Numbered from the stretch's first letter, positions 9,335 to 18,365 are shown. The stretch: DNA of 45,810 bases from Silanimonas lenta DSM 16282 (GCF_000429065.1 NZ_AUBD01000013.1:1-45810); one strand, 5' to 3'. Program-made: numbers and translations. The notes: generated by a model not told the origin, from the sequence alone.

Positions 9335-9375
9335 AAGGGCCGCCCGGTATAGCGGCCCTTTTCAGGCAGGGTCAA
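9335..9375 (-). promoter_or_regulatory. Promoter of the DUF6776-bactofilin pair with a palindrome around the -10
   Basis: On the minus strand a TTGACC -35 (9370-9375) and a TATACC -10 (9346-9351) are separated by 18 bases. AAGGGCCGC at 9335-9343 and its exact reverse complement GCGGCCCTT at 9352-9360 bracket the -10 box with 8 bases between, which is the geometry of a repressor operator. The gene starts 32 bases downstream of the -10. Confidence 0.6.
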
Positions 9376-9428
9376 GCCGGCGGGCGCATACTCGCGGCGA
9401 GCCCGAGGCCTTTACGTGGAGTCCCGCC

Positions 9429-10022
9429 ATGCCCGATGCCCCCGTATTCGCCCTCGGCCTTGCCCTGGCCTGCCTCGCCGGCGTCCGCGCCTATCTCACC
9501 GTGCTCGGCACCGGCATCGCCGCCCTGCTCGGCTGGCTGCCGGCCAGCCCCGAGACGGCGGTGCTCACGTCGCCCTGGGTGCTGGGCACCGCCGCCGCCC
9601 TCGCCGCGGTCGAGTTCGCCGCCGACAAGATCCCCGGCGTCGATTCGGCCTGGGACCTCGTGAACACCCTGGCCCGCATCCCGGTAGGCGCCTTCCTCGC
9701 CTCCGCCGCCTTCAGCCCGGAAGGGGAATGGAGCCTGGCCGCCGCCGTGCTAGGTGGGACCGCGGCCCTCACTACCCACGCCCTGAAATCTGGCACCCGG
9801 GTGGCGATCAATGCCTCGCCCGAGCCCCTCTCGAACTGGCTTGCCTCCAGTGCCGAGGACGGCTTGGTGGTGGGCGGTCTTGCCCTCGCCCTGGTGGCAC
9901 CGGTGCTGGCCCTGGGCCTGATCCTGCTCGCCCTGGCCCTGGCCGGCTGGCTGGGCTGGCGCCTGCTGCGCCGCTTCACCTCACGCCGACAAAGAAAACC
10001 GTTAGCCCCGTCACAAGTGTGA
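9429..10022 (+). CDS. DUF4126-family membrane protein
   Basis: A 197-residue hydrophobic protein with four to five likely membrane segments. It has an N-terminal ALGLALACLAGVRAYLTV segment, a central AVEFAADKIPGVDSAWD loop and a THALKSGTRVAINASPEPLSN stretch before the last helices, all typical of DUF4126. The loop with AADKIP and the KSGTR segment is the conserved core. The function is unknown; members are small integral membrane proteins. It is divergent from the DUF6776 gene, and GTGGAGTC lies just upstream of the ATG as a ribosome binding site. A weak stem followed by six T's (10010-10030) overlaps its stop codon. Confidence 0.8.
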   Translation: MPDAPVFALGLALACLAGVRAYLTVLGTGIAALLGWLPASPETAVLTSPWVLGTAAALAAVEFAADKIPGVDSAWDLVNTLARIPVGAFLASAAFSPEGEWSLAAAVLGGTAALTTHALKSGTRVAINASPEPLSNWLASSAEDGLVVGGLALALVAPVLALGLILLALALAGWLGWRLLRRFTSRRQRKPLAPSQV

Positions 10023-10081
10023 ACTTTTTTGAACCACCGTCCCGGCGGCGGCGGTGGACGTGAGAATGCGGCGGTCCCCCC

Positions 10082-12700
10082 GTGGTGCCGCCGCCCGTGA
10101 CCCTCGCCACCGCCATCCAGACCGGCCAGCTCACCGCCGAAGACCTGGCGCCCCTGCTGCGCCAGCGCTGCCGGCGCATGGAGCGGCGGGTGCGCGGGGC
10201 CCGGCGCAGCGGCTGGGATATCAATGCCGTGGCCCAGCTACGCGAGGAGCTCGGCCCACTGGCCCAAGGCCTGCACGCCCTGGGTCAGGCCCCGGCAGTC
10301 GGCACCGTGCTCGCGCTCGCCGACGCGCTTGCCGTACCGCTGGAGGCCCAGGCCCTGCCCGACCCGGTGCTGGGCGCGCGTCTGAGCGCCCTCATCGAAT
10401 CGCTGATCGAACAGCTGCCGGCCAGCGGCGAGGGCGAGGGCACCCGGCATTACGCCCTGATCCCTCACCCGCCGCGCGCCGAAGCGCTGCCGCTCGGCTT
10501 CTGGCGCCGCTGGGTGGCGGATGCCGCCGCGCCTGAACGGGTGCCCGCCGCCCCGCGGCCCGCCCCCGCTCCGGCACGCCCGGCCGCGCCCGAGGCGACT
10601 ACACTCGATGGTCTTTCCATCGGCAACGGATCGCTGGCCATGGGCACGCTGCGGCTCTACCTCCTTTCCGACGACGGCCCCGAGGCCGCGGCCCTCGCCG
10701 AGCAGCTGCGCAGCCGCCAGTTCGAGGTGGACCTGCTCACCGGCATCGACGAGCTGGTGGAACTCTCCGGCGCCCTGCCCGCCGACGTGGTGCTGATCGA
10801 CCGTCCGCATGCCGCCGCCATCGAAGCGATTGGCGAGGCGATGAAGCCGATCCGCGCTCGCGCCAGCCAGCCCATCCGCATGGCCCTGGTCTCCGACACC
10901 GACGACGTGATGGCGCGTCTCGCCGCGCGCCGCGCCGGCGTGGACGCGGTGATCGTGCGCCCACACGGCGGCCTCGACATCGCCAACCGCCTGCGCGACC
11001 TGTTCAGCACCGGCGAGCCCTCCTACCGCGTGCTGATCGTCGAGGACGACCGCGCCCAGGCCCTGTTCGCCGAGGGCGTGCTACGCAACGCCGGGATGGA
11101 GACCCGGATCGTGCTCGATGCGCTCGACGTGCTGCCGGCGCTCGACAGCTTCCACCCCGACCTGATCCTGATGGACTTCCACATGCCGGTGGCCAACGGC
11201 ATCGAGCTCACCGCCCTGATCCGCGAGCGCGAGGCCTTCGTGCACACGCCGATCGTCTTCCTCACCGGCGAGCAGGACCAGGAAGTGCGCTTCAACGCCC
11301 TCGACGCCGGCGGCGATGACTTCCTCTCCAAGCCGATCCGCCCCAAGCACCTGATCGCCAGCGTGCAGGGCCGCATCCGCCGCTACCGCGACGTGCAGCA
11401 GATCCGCGAACGCGAGGGCGAGGCCGGCACGGCGGCCGCGCCGCTGGCCAGCGTCGACAGCGGCATCGTCGAGCGCGGCCGGATGATGGCGCGTATCGAC
11501 CAGCTCATCACCGAGGGCCGCGGCAAGGGCGGCGTGGTCTTCCTCGAGATGGAGACCATCGCCAAGCTGCGCGAGCGGCTCGGCCTGAGCCAGTTCGAGC
11601 GCCTGCACGTCGAGGCCCTCGACCTGCTGCTGCCGCTGGCCGGCGAGCGCCTCGTCTGCCGCTTCGCCGACGGCGGCTTCCTGGTGCTCGATGCCAGCCT
11701 CGATCCCGAGGAACTGCTGATGCTCGGCGTGCAGCTGCGCGAGGCCCTGGCCGCCCACGAATTCCGCCTCGGCGACCAGAGCGTGATGACCCCGGCGGTG
11801 GCCGGCGTGGCGCCCTTCGCCCCCGAGCTCACCGATGCCGGCGCCCTGCTCAATGCGGTGGAGAAGGTGGCGCATGGCGCGCGCAAGCGCCCCGACCGCA
11901 TCGACCTCTACCGTCCGCTGGCCGCCGAGGAGGCCGCCCGCCAGGCCGCCCTGATCGAGGACATGCGCCAGGCCATGGCCCAGGGCCGGCTCTCGCTGCT
12001 CTACCAGCCGATCGTCGCCGTGGCCGGCGGCGAGGAGAGCCGCTACCAGACCCTGCTGCGCCTCGACACCAGCAGCGGCAGGCGCATGACCGCCGCCGAG
12101 GTCATCCCCGCCGCCGAACGCTCCGGCTTCATCGTCGAGATCGACCGCTGGGTGATGCGCGAGGCCATCGCCCGCATCGCCCAGGCGCGCGCCAGCGGCA
12201 CGGCCATGACCCTGTTCGTCACCCAGTCGCCCTACACCCTGGCCCACGGCGGCCAGGCCGAGTGGCTGCGCAACGAGCTGCGCGCGCTGGGCGTGCCGGG
12301 AAGCGCCCTGGTGATCGAGCTGCGGCTCGCCGATGCCAGCGTGCACACCGGCACCCTGCGCGAGTTCTGCTCGGCCATGGTGGCCGACGGCGTGCAGTTC
12401 TGCCTCTCGCAGTTCGAGCCCGGACCCGAGGTCGAGTCGATCCTGGAGCAGCTGCCGCTGTCCCTGATCAAGCTCGCCGGCAAGTACAGCACCGGGGCGC
12501 TCTCCACCGCGGTGCGCGACGAGCTCCGGGTGATCATCGACCGCGCCCACCGCCGCAGCCTCGAGGTGATCGGCCACGGCGTCGAGGACCCGCAGGCCGC
12601 CGCCACGCTGTGGATGAGCGGCGTCGACTTCGTGCAGGGCAACCTGGTGCAGCAGGCGGCCGACGGCCTCGACTTCGACTTCAACCAGGCGATCCTCTGA
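10082..12700 (+). CDS. Response regulator with degenerate GGDEF and EAL domains
   Basis: An 872-residue multi-domain protein. Residues 1-130 are helical and unassigned, followed by a Pro/Ala linker. About 190-305 is a receiver-like domain lacking the conserved Lys. About 316-430 is a canonical receiver (VLIVEDD, phospho-acceptor Asp365 in LILMDFHMP, Lys417 in LSKPI). About 455-610 is GGDEF-like with FADGGF in place of the signature. About 636-865 is EAL-like. In the EAL domain the metal-binding and catalytic residues are changed: RYQTLLRL replaces the ExLxR motif, LSQF replaces DDFG, and GHGVE replaces AEGVE. It is therefore probably a non-catalytic effector or c-di-GMP reader rather than a cyclase or phosphodiesterase. 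The start is GTG. The hybrid kinase gene begins immediately after its stop codon. Confidence 0.85.
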   Translation: MVPPPVTLATAIQTGQLTAEDLAPLLRQRCRRMERRVRGARRSGWDINAVAQLREELGPLAQGLHALGQAPAVGTVLALADALAVPLEAQALPDPVLGARLSALIESLIEQLPASGEGEGTRHYALIPHPPRAEALPLGFWRRWVADAAAPERVPAAPRPAPAPARPAAPEATTLDGLSIGNGSLAMGTLRLYLLSDDGPEAAALAEQLRSRQFEVDLLTGIDELVELSGALPADVVLIDRPHAAAIEAIGEAMKPIRARASQPIRMALVSDTDDVMARLAARRAGVDAVIVRPHGGLDIANRLRDLFSTGEPSYRVLIVEDDRAQALFAEGVLRNAGMETRIVLDALDVLPALDSFHPDLILMDFHMPVANGIELTALIREREAFVHTPIVFLTGEQDQEVRFNALDAGGDDFLSKPIRPKHLIASVQGRIRRYRDVQQIREREGEAGTAAAPLASVDSGIVERGRMMARIDQLITEGRGKGGVVFLEMETIAKLRERLGLSQFERLHVEALDLLLPLAGERLVCRFADGGFLVLDASLDPEELLMLGVQLREALAAHEFRLGDQSVMTPAVAGVAPFAPELTDAGALLNAVEKVAHGARKRPDRIDLYRPLAAEEAARQAALIEDMRQAMAQGRLSLLYQPIVAVAGGEESRYQTLLRLDTSSGRRMTAAEVIPAAERSGFIVEIDRWVMREAIARIAQARASGTAMTLFVTQSPYTLAHGGQAEWLRNELRALGVPGSALVIELRLADASVHTGTLREFCSAMVADGVQFCLSQFEPGPEVESILEQLPLSLIKLAGKYSTGALSTAVRDELRVIIDRAHRRSLEVIGHGVEDPQAAATLWMSGVDFVQGNLVQQAADGLDFDFNQAIL

Positions 12701-15139
12701 GTGCTGCCGCCGCGCATCCCCAACCGCCTCCTCGCCGGCTGGCTGCTGCTCGCGGGCGCCGGCGGCCTCCTCCTGGCCCTGGTGCTCGGCCTGCTGCCCA
12801 CCGGCGGCTTCCTGCCGATCGTCATCGCCGCCACCCTGCTGACCGCCGCCGCCGCCTGGTGCGTGCCCGGCGGCCTGCGCCAGGCCCGCGAACTGCTGGC
12901 CGAGCACCAGCGGCTCACCAGCGAGAACCAGCGCATGCTGGAGACCCTGCAGCAGGAGCTGGAGCGCCACCGCCGGCTGGAAGCCGAGCTGAAGGAGGCG
13001 AAGAAGCAGACCGAAGCGGCGATGATGGCCAAGGGCGAGTTCCTCGCCACCATGAGCCATGAGATCCGCACGCCGCTCAACGGCATCCTGCCCGTGCTCG
13101 ACATGCTGATGACGGCGCGGCTCACCCCCGACCAGGCCGACCTGCTGCGCACGGCGCACGGCTCCGCGAAGCAGATGCTGCGCATCGTCGACGACATCCT
13201 CGACTACTCCAAGCTCGAGGCGAACAAAGTCGACCTCGAGACCACCGCCTTCAACCTGCGCGAGCTGGCCGAGTCGGTGGTGCGCCTGCTCACCAAGCAG
13301 GCCGAGACCAAGGGCCTGCTGCTGCACCTCGAGATCGAGCCTTCGGTGCGCCTGCCGGTGCGCGGCGACCCGACCCGCCTGCGCCAGGTGCTCACCAACC
13401 TGCTCAGCAATGCCATCAAGTTCACCGACCGCGGCCGCGTCACCCTGCGCATCCAGAAGATCGGCGAGGACCGGCTGCACCACACGCTGCGCTTCGAGGT
13501 CATCGACACCGGCATCGGCATCCCGAAGGAGAAGCGCTCGCAGCTCTTCGTCGCCTTCTCCCAGGCCGATGCCTCCACCACCCGCATGTACGGCGGCACC
13601 GGCCTCGGCCTCGTGATCTGCAAGCGCATCGTCACCCTGATGGGCGGCCGCATCGATGTCGAGAGCACCCCGGGCCAGGGCTCGAAGTTCTGGTTCGAGG
13701 TGCCGGTGCTGAAGGCGGTGGGCGACCTGCCGGCGGCCCGCACCGACCTCTCCGGCGCCCGGCTGCTGCTGATGACCCCGGACGCCGCCCTGCGCGACCG
13801 CCTCGCCACCGCCATGCAGGGCTGGGGCCTGCGCCTGTCCTACTGCAGTTCGCCACCGGAAGCGCTGCAGATGCTGCGCTCGGCGGTGTCGCGCGGCAAT
13901 GCCGGCGCCTTCGACGCCCTGGTGGCCGACCTGCGCGATGGCGCCTCGGCCGCCGTGGTGCTGCAGCGTGCCCTCGGCCGCTCGCCCGAGCTCGAGGACC
14001 TCGCCATCGTCTTCCTCGCCGGCACCGAGAGCCCGCCCCCCGAGGCGCTCGCCTCGCAGCGCACCACCCTGCTGCGCCGCGAGGTGGCGCCGGCCGATCT
14101 CAAGACCGCGCTCGCCGCCCTGCTGGTGCCGGCCGCCAGCGCCTCGGCCCTGTCCGCCGGCGAGGCCGAGGGCTTCGGGCTCGAGGCCCCGCTCGATCCC
14201 CCGACCGCCGCGCTCGCCGCCCTGCCCCAGGGCAGCTCGGTGGGCGCCTTCGCCGAGGCCGCCATCGGCCGCCGCGCGCGCCTGCTGCTGGTCGAGGACA
14301 ACCCGGTGAACATGCTGGTGGCGCAGAAGCTGATCTCGCAGATGGATCTGATCTGCGAATCGGCCGGCGACGGCGAGCGGGCGCTGGAGCGCATGGCCGC
14401 CGGCAATCTCGACCTCGTGCTGATGGACTGCCAGATGCCGGTGAAGGACGGCTACAGCGCCACCCGTGAGTGGCGCCAGTACGAGGCGGCGCACGGCCTG
14501 CCGCGGCTGCCGATCATCGCCATGACCGCCAATGCCATGGCCGGCGACCGGCAGAAATGCCTCGACGCCGGCATGGACGACTACCTCTCCAAGCCGGTGG
14601 ACAAGACCCAGCTGGAGGAAACCATCAAGCGCTGGCTGCAGCGCGGGGCCGCGGCCCGCCGCAGCGCGCCTGCCGCGCCGCCGCCCGGCGCCACGCCCGC
14701 CAGCCCCGCCGATGCTCCGGTACTGCCCGAGGTCGCCAGCCTGAAACGTCCGGAGCCCGCCATCGGCGCCCCGGCCGCTCCCGCCACCCCCAGCCCTGCC
14801 GAGACCCCCGTGCTGGACCAGGAAATCCTCGCCGAACTGAAGGAAGTGATGGGCGCCGAGTTCGACAACCTCGTGCGCATGTTCCTCACCGACGCCAAGA
14901 AGTACATCGACGAGCTGGAGGCGGCGGCGGCCGACAATGCCCTCGAGCGGATGATCGCCCCGGCCCACACCCTGAAGTCCTCGAGCGCCAACCTCGGGGC
15001 GATGGCGGTCTCGGCGGCGGCCAAGCGCATCGAGGTCGGCGCCCGCGAGGGCGTGCTGCCGCGCCCGGCGGTGGCGGTGGCGGTGCTGGAAGCCGAGTTC
15101 CAGCGCGCCAGCGAATCGCTGCGAAAGCTGGTGGCCTGA
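12701..15139 (+). CDS. Hybrid sensor histidine kinase with Hpt domain
   Basis: An 812-residue inner-membrane kinase. Two membrane helices lie at about 10-58 with almost no periplasmic loop, so sensing is probably in the membrane or through partners. A coiled coil follows (about 65-110), then HisKA with His120 (ATMSHEIRTPLNG), a HATPase domain (NLLSNAIKF, DTGIGIP, GGTGLGL), a degenerate receiver at about 350-480, a functional receiver (LVEDNPVN, Asp576 in LVLMDCQMP) and a C-terminal Hpt with His756 in AHTLKSSSANLG. The order supports a His-Asp-His relay, plausibly to Asp365 of the regulator encoded directly upstream. GTG is the first codon after the regulator's TGA with no spacer. Confidence 0.93.
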   Translation: MLPPRIPNRLLAGWLLLAGAGGLLLALVLGLLPTGGFLPIVIAATLLTAAAAWCVPGGLRQARELLAEHQRLTSENQRMLETLQQELERHRRLEAELKEAKKQTEAAMMAKGEFLATMSHEIRTPLNGILPVLDMLMTARLTPDQADLLRTAHGSAKQMLRIVDDILDYSKLEANKVDLETTAFNLRELAESVVRLLTKQAETKGLLLHLEIEPSVRLPVRGDPTRLRQVLTNLLSNAIKFTDRGRVTLRIQKIGEDRLHHTLRFEVIDTGIGIPKEKRSQLFVAFSQADASTTRMYGGTGLGLVICKRIVTLMGGRIDVESTPGQGSKFWFEVPVLKAVGDLPAARTDLSGARLLLMTPDAALRDRLATAMQGWGLRLSYCSSPPEALQMLRSAVSRGNAGAFDALVADLRDGASAAVVLQRALGRSPELEDLAIVFLAGTESPPPEALASQRTTLLRREVAPADLKTALAALLVPAASASALSAGEAEGFGLEAPLDPPTAALAALPQGSSVGAFAEAAIGRRARLLLVEDNPVNMLVAQKLISQMDLICESAGDGERALERMAAGNLDLVLMDCQMPVKDGYSATREWRQYEAAHGLPRLPIIAMTANAMAGDRQKCLDAGMDDYLSKPVDKTQLEETIKRWLQRGAAARRSAPAAPPPGATPASPADAPVLPEVASLKRPEPAIGAPAAPATPSPAETPVLDQEILAELKEVMGAEFDNLVRMFLTDAKKYIDELEAAAADNALERMIAPAHTLKSSSANLGAMAVSAAAKRIEVGAREGVLPRPAVAVAVLEAEFQRASESLRKLVA

Positions 15140-15144
15140 AACGC

Positions 15145-15170
15145 CGACGGCCGGGTCGCCCCGGCCGTCG
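15145..15170. terminator. Hairpin between convergent kinase and bfr genes
   Basis: CGACGGCCGGG (15145-15155) and CCCGGCCGTCG (15160-15170) form a perfect 11-bp stem with a TCGC loop. It lies between the convergent ends of the kinase gene (15139) and bfr (15195) and could stop transcription from both sides. There is no T-tract, so its strength as an intrinsic terminator is uncertain. Confidence 0.6.
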
Positions 15171-15194
15171 CGCACCCGCCATCGTGGCAGGGCC

Positions 15195-15668
15195 TCAGTC
15201 CTTCGACAGCGTGCTCTGCAGATAGGGGCCCTCGCCCAGGCGCCGGATCAGGTCGAGCTGCGTTTCCAGCCAGTCCACGTGCTCCTCCTCGGAGGCGAGG
15301 ATCCTGGCGAAGAGATCGCGGCTCACGTAATCCCCCACCGACTCCGCATGGGCGATCGCCGCCTTCAGATCGGGGATCGCCATCTGCTCGAGCCTGAGGT
15401 CGCATTCGAACACTTCCTTCGGCGTCTCGCCGATCATCAGCTTGCCGAGGTTCTGCAGGTTCGGCAGGCCCTCGAGGAAGAGGATCCGCTCGATCACCCA
15501 GTCGGCGTGCTTCATCTCGTCGATCGACTCGTGGTACTCGTGCTCGCCGAGTTCCTTGAAGCCCCAGTTCTTCAGCATGCGGGCATGCAGGAAGTACTGG
15601 TTGATGGCGGTGAGTTCGTTGTAGAGCACCTTGTTGAGGTGCTGGATGACCTGGGGATCGCCCTTCAT
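15195..15668 (-). CDS. bfr: Bacterioferritin
   Basis: A 157-residue four-helix iron-storage protein. Ferroxidase ligands Glu18, Glu51, His54, Glu94, Glu127 and His130 and the haem ligand Met52 (IDEMKHAD) are at the positions expected from E. coli Bfr (158 residues). It oxidises Fe(II) and stores it in a 24-mer shell. AGGAGG precedes the ATG. The 126-base gap to the upstream bfd gene contains a 12-bp direct repeat and a degenerate AATGCGAAT half-site near 15728 that resembles half of a Fur box. Confidence 0.97.
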   Translation of the reverse strand: MKGDPQVIQHLNKVLYNELTAINQYFLHARMLKNWGFKELGEHEYHESIDEMKHADWVIERILFLEGLPNLQNLGKLMIGETPKEVFECDLRLEQMAIPDLKAAIAHAESVGDYVSRDLFARILASEEEHVDWLETQLDLIRRLGEGPYLQSTLSKD

Positions 15669-15717
15669 GGCCGGCCTCCTGTGGATGGAACGCGCCCAGC
15701 CTAGCGAAGCTGAGCGC

Positions 15718-15759
15718 GCGCTGCCGGAATGCGAATGCGTGCGCGTTGCGCTGCCGGAA
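15718..15759. repeat. 12-bp direct repeat upstream of bfr
   Basis: GCGCTGCCGGAA occurs at 15718-15729 and again at 15748-15759, 30 bp apart, each followed by an ATG-containing purine-rich tail. It lies between bfd and bfr, where a bfr promoter would be expected, and could be a regulator site; the spacing is close to three helical turns. Confidence 0.4.
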
Positions 15760-15794
15760 ATGGAAATGGCGTGAAGGGCGTGGGCGGCCCCGGC

Positions 15795-15986
15795 TCAGGC
15801 GGCGACGGGCAGGCCGAGCGGCCGCGCCCTGGCCTGCTCGAGGGCCTCCAAGGCGTACTCGCGGCAGCAGCCGCAGGTGCTGCCGCAACCGGTGCGCGCC
15901 GCCAGGGCCTCGAGGCTGTCGCAGCCCTCCTCGACGGCACGCTGGATATCGCGCTCGGTCACCCCGTTGCAGACGCAGACGTACAC
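15795..15986 (-). CDS. bfd: Bacterioferritin-associated ferredoxin
   Basis: A 63-residue [2Fe-2S] protein. It begins (GTG) YVCVCNGVTERDI and has the four BFD cysteines, two in VCVCNGV and two in CGSTCGCC. Bfd donates electrons to bacterioferritin haem to release stored iron. The GTG at 15986 was chosen because it gives the canonical N-terminus and length (64 residues in E. coli) and has GAGGTG seven bases upstream; an in-frame ATG at 16019 would lie inside the Fur-like box. It is transcribed toward bfr. Confidence 0.92.
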   Translation of the reverse strand: MYVCVCNGVTERDIQRAVEEGCDSLEALAARTGCGSTCGCCREYALEALEQARARPLGLPVAA

Positions 15987-16001
15987 GGCCCGGCACCTCG
16001 G

Positions 16002-16046
16002 AATACGAACAGTTCGCATTACAAGACGCTGCCCGCCGGCTGTCAA
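16002..16046 (-). promoter_or_regulatory. bfd promoter with Fur-like box
   Basis: On the minus strand a perfect TTGACA (16041-16046) is followed after 17 bases by TGTAAT (16018-16023). Overlapping the -10 and start-point region is the 19-bp sequence 16002-16020, AATGCGAAC-T-GTTCGTATT when read on the minus strand. It is a 9-1-9 inverted repeat with a single mismatch and the shape of a Fur box. Fur repression of bfd under iron-replete conditions is known in other bacteria and is inferred here. Confidence 0.7.
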
Positions 16047-16080
16047 GCCTCCCCCACCGGCGGTTCAGGCCGGGGCAGGC

Positions 16081-16632
16081 TCAGGCCCGGCGCCGGGCCC
16101 GGGGCGGCTCGCGGCCGGGCAGCGGGAACTGCGGCAGGGGCACCGCCAGCTCCCCGGCCACCTGCCGGGCGGCCGGGGCCATGTGGCCGAGCGCCCGGGC
16201 ATAGACCTCGCGCTTGAAGGCCACCACGTGCTCCACCGGGTACCAGTAATCGACCCAGCGGAACCGGTCGAACTCGGGCTTCGGCGTGGCATCGAGCCGC
16301 AGGGCCTCCTCGCCGCAGAGCAGGCGCAGCAGGAACCAGACCTGCTTCTGGCCGATGCAGCGCGGCTTCTCGCCAGGGCGCACGCAGCGCGCGGGCAGGC
16401 GGTAGCGCAGCCAGCCCGGGGTGGAGCCGAGCACCTCGACCTGCTCCGGGCGCAGGCCGGTTTCCTCGCCGAGCTCCCGGTACATGGCCTCCAGCGGGGT
16501 CTCGTCGCTGTTCATCCCGCCCTGGGGGAACTGCCAGCCATCGCGGTGCACGCGGCGCGCCCAGAACAGGCGGCCGTCGTCCCGCATCAGGATGATGCCG
16601 ACATTGGGGCGGTATCCGTCCGGATCGATCAC
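16081..16632 (-). CDS. rppH: RNA 5'-pyrophosphohydrolase
   Basis: A 183-residue Nudix enzyme that removes pyrophosphate from mRNA 5' ends and triggers decay. It starts (GTG) [14 protein letters not shown], the canonical RppH N-terminus, with WQFPQGG and the Nudix box at about 38-60 (GGMNSDE, REL, EETG). The GQKQVWFLL and [12 protein letters not shown] segments are typical of RppH. The start has GGAG eight bases upstream. It lies 53 bases after the Kef gene in the same direction and may be the last gene of that transcript. Confidence 0.95.
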   Translation of the reverse strand: MIDPDGYRPNVGIILMRDDGRLFWARRVHRDGWQFPQGGMNSDETPLEAMYRELGEETGLRPEQVEVLGSTPGWLRYRLPARCVRPGEKPRCIGQKQVWFLLRLLCGEEALRLDATPKPEFDRFRWVDYWYPVEHVVAFKREVYARALGHMAPAARQVAGELAVPLPQFPLPGREPPRARRRA

Positions 16633-16685
16633 CGGTCGGGCTCCGAATTCACTCGGGCCACCATGCCACAGCGGCGCTGGCCGCC

Positions 16686-18353
16686 TCAAGTCGCGGGGGC
16701 GCGCCCCCGCAGCAGGGCCAGCAGCTGTTCGCCGGCATGGTCGGCGGCGTCGAGGAAGGGCTGGAACACCCGGTCCACGCCCAGGGCCTTGAGCTCGCGC
16801 ACCGGCAACTGCTCGCGCACCGCCACCGCCACCCGCCCGCCGTAGCCGGCCCCTTTCAGGCCTTCCAGCAAGGCGCACTGGCCCTCCAGCAGCGGCAGGG
16901 TGGAGAGCACCCAGCGCACCTGCGAGAGCGGCAGGGTCTCCAGGAATTCCGGGCTCTCCACGTCGCCGAAGCGCACCGGCAGGCCGCGCCGCGCCAGGCG
17001 CTCGACATTCTCCGGGTCGAAGTCCACGCCCAGCACCGGCACCCCCTCGAGGTGCAGGCGCTCCAGCACCCGCCGGCCGTAGCGGCCAAGGCCGCAGACC
17101 AGCACCTCCACCGGCGGGCCGCCCTCGTCCTTGCCGGTCTCGGCCAGCTCGCGGAACGGCATGCGGCGTTCGAAGACGCCGAGGAAGCGCGAGACGCGCT
17201 CGTAGAGCGGCCCCGAGTACAGGATCATGTAGGTGGAGAGCGTGATCGTGACGAGGCCCACCAGGGTGGTGAGGCCGAGCGCCGCGCGGTCGACGTGGCC
17301 GAGGCTGATGCCCATGGCCACGAAGACGATCGAAAACTCGCTGATCTGCGCCACGGTGAGCCCGGCCATGAAGCCGGTGCGCTTGCGGTAGCCCATGTAG
17401 CCCATGATGGCCATCACGATCAGCGGGTTGCCGATGAGCACGAACAGCGAGAGCAGCAGGGCCGGCACCAGTTCCTCGCCCAGGGTCGAGAGCTCGAGCT
17501 CGAGGCCGAGGTGGATGAAGAAGAACAGCAGCAGGAAGTCGCGGATGCCAGAGAGCCGGGCGTTGATCGACTCGCGGAACTTGGTGGAGGCCAGCGTGAA
17601 GCCGGCGATGAAAGCGCCCGCCTCCATGCTGAAGCCCGCCCAGGCCCCGAGCGCGGCCAGCGCCACTGCCCAGCTGAGAGCGAAGATCAGCAGCAGCTCC
17701 TGCGAACGCGCCATCTGCGCCACCAGCCAGGGCAGCAGGTAGCGCATCAGCACGAAGACCGCCACCGCCGCGGCCAGCACCCGGCCGGCGAGCGAAAGCA
17801 CCACGCTGGCCGCATCGGGCGCCGCGCCCTCGCCGCCCGGGCCACCCAGCGCGCTCATCACCATCATCGCCAGCACCACGGCGAGGTCCTGCACGATGAG
17901 GAAACCGATGGCGATGCGGCCGTGCAGCGAGTCGAGCTCGCGTTTGTCGGAGAGCAGCTTGACGATGATGATGGTGCTCGAGAAGGTGAGCGCCACCGCC
18001 ACGTAGAGCGCCGTCATCAGGTCCTTGCCGAGCGCGAGGATGATGCCGAAGCCCAGCAGGATGGTGAAGGCGAGCTGCCCCAGGCCCGTGGCCAGGGCCA
18101 CCGGCCCGATGTGCCGCACGTGCGTGAGGTCCAGCTTGAGGCCGACGATGAACAGCAGCACCGCCACGCCCACCTGCGCCAGCAGGGCGATCTGGTCCTG
18201 CGCGGTGGCAAGCCCAAAGCCCGCCGGCCCGAGCGCGATGCCGACCACGATGTAGGCGATCAGCACCGGCTGGCGCAGGCGCACGAAGACGAGGCCGGCG
18301 AGCGCGGCCACCAGCAGGATCAGGGCGAATTCGCTGAAGGCCGCGGAATGCAT
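16686..18353 (-). CDS. Kef-type K+/H+ antiporter with RCK domain (YbaL/KefB-like)
   Basis: A 555-residue CPA2-family transporter. About twelve membrane segments occupy residues 1-400 ([53 protein letters not shown]), followed by an RCK N-terminal domain from about 415 with the Rossmann motif GLGRYGR and an acidic strand end (GVDFDPEN). The family exchanges K+ for H+ across the inner membrane, gated by nucleotide or thiols. No KefF/KefG ancillary gene is adjacent, so it is closer to YbaL. It begins 12 bases after prpF, so it may be part of the acnD operon. Confidence 0.9.
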   Translation of the reverse strand: MHSAAFSEFALILLVAALAGLVFVRLRQPVLIAYIVVGIALGPAGFGLATAQDQIALLAQVGVAVLLFIVGLKLDLTHVRHIGPVALATGLGQLAFTILLGFGIILALGKDLMTALYVAVALTFSSTIIIVKLLSDKRELDSLHGRIAIGFLIVQDLAVVLAMMVMSALGGPGGEGAAPDAASVVLSLAGRVLAAAVAVFVLMRYLLPWLVAQMARSQELLLIFALSWAVALAALGAWAGFSMEAGAFIAGFTLASTKFRESINARLSGIRDFLLLFFFIHLGLELELSTLGEELVPALLLSLFVLIGNPLIVMAIMGYMGYRKRTGFMAGLTVAQISEFSIVFVAMGISLGHVDRAALGLTTLVGLVTITLSTYMILYSGPLYERVSRFLGVFERRMPFRELAETGKDEGGPPVEVLVCGLGRYGRRVLERLHLEGVPVLGVDFDPENVERLARRGLPVRFGDVESPEFLETLPLSQVRWVLSTLPLLEGQCALLEGLKGAGYGGRVAVAVREQLPVRELKALGVDRVFQPFLDAADHAGEQLLALLRGRAPAT

Positions 18354-18365
18354 GGGCAGGCTCCG

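Noticed and set aside
10010-10030. TCACAAGTGTGA followed by six T's after the DUF4126 gene, considered as a CRP/Clp site or terminator
   Set aside because: The half-sites are in the reverse order and spacing for CRP (TGTGA-N6-TCACA), and the stem is too short and AT-rich for a firm terminator call.
11081-15175. Very long open frame on the minus strand opposite the regulator and kinase genes
   Set aside because: It is a high-GC shadow: low-complexity His/Gly/Arg/Ala sequence with no domain, while the plus strand encodes clear receiver, kinase and Hpt domains.
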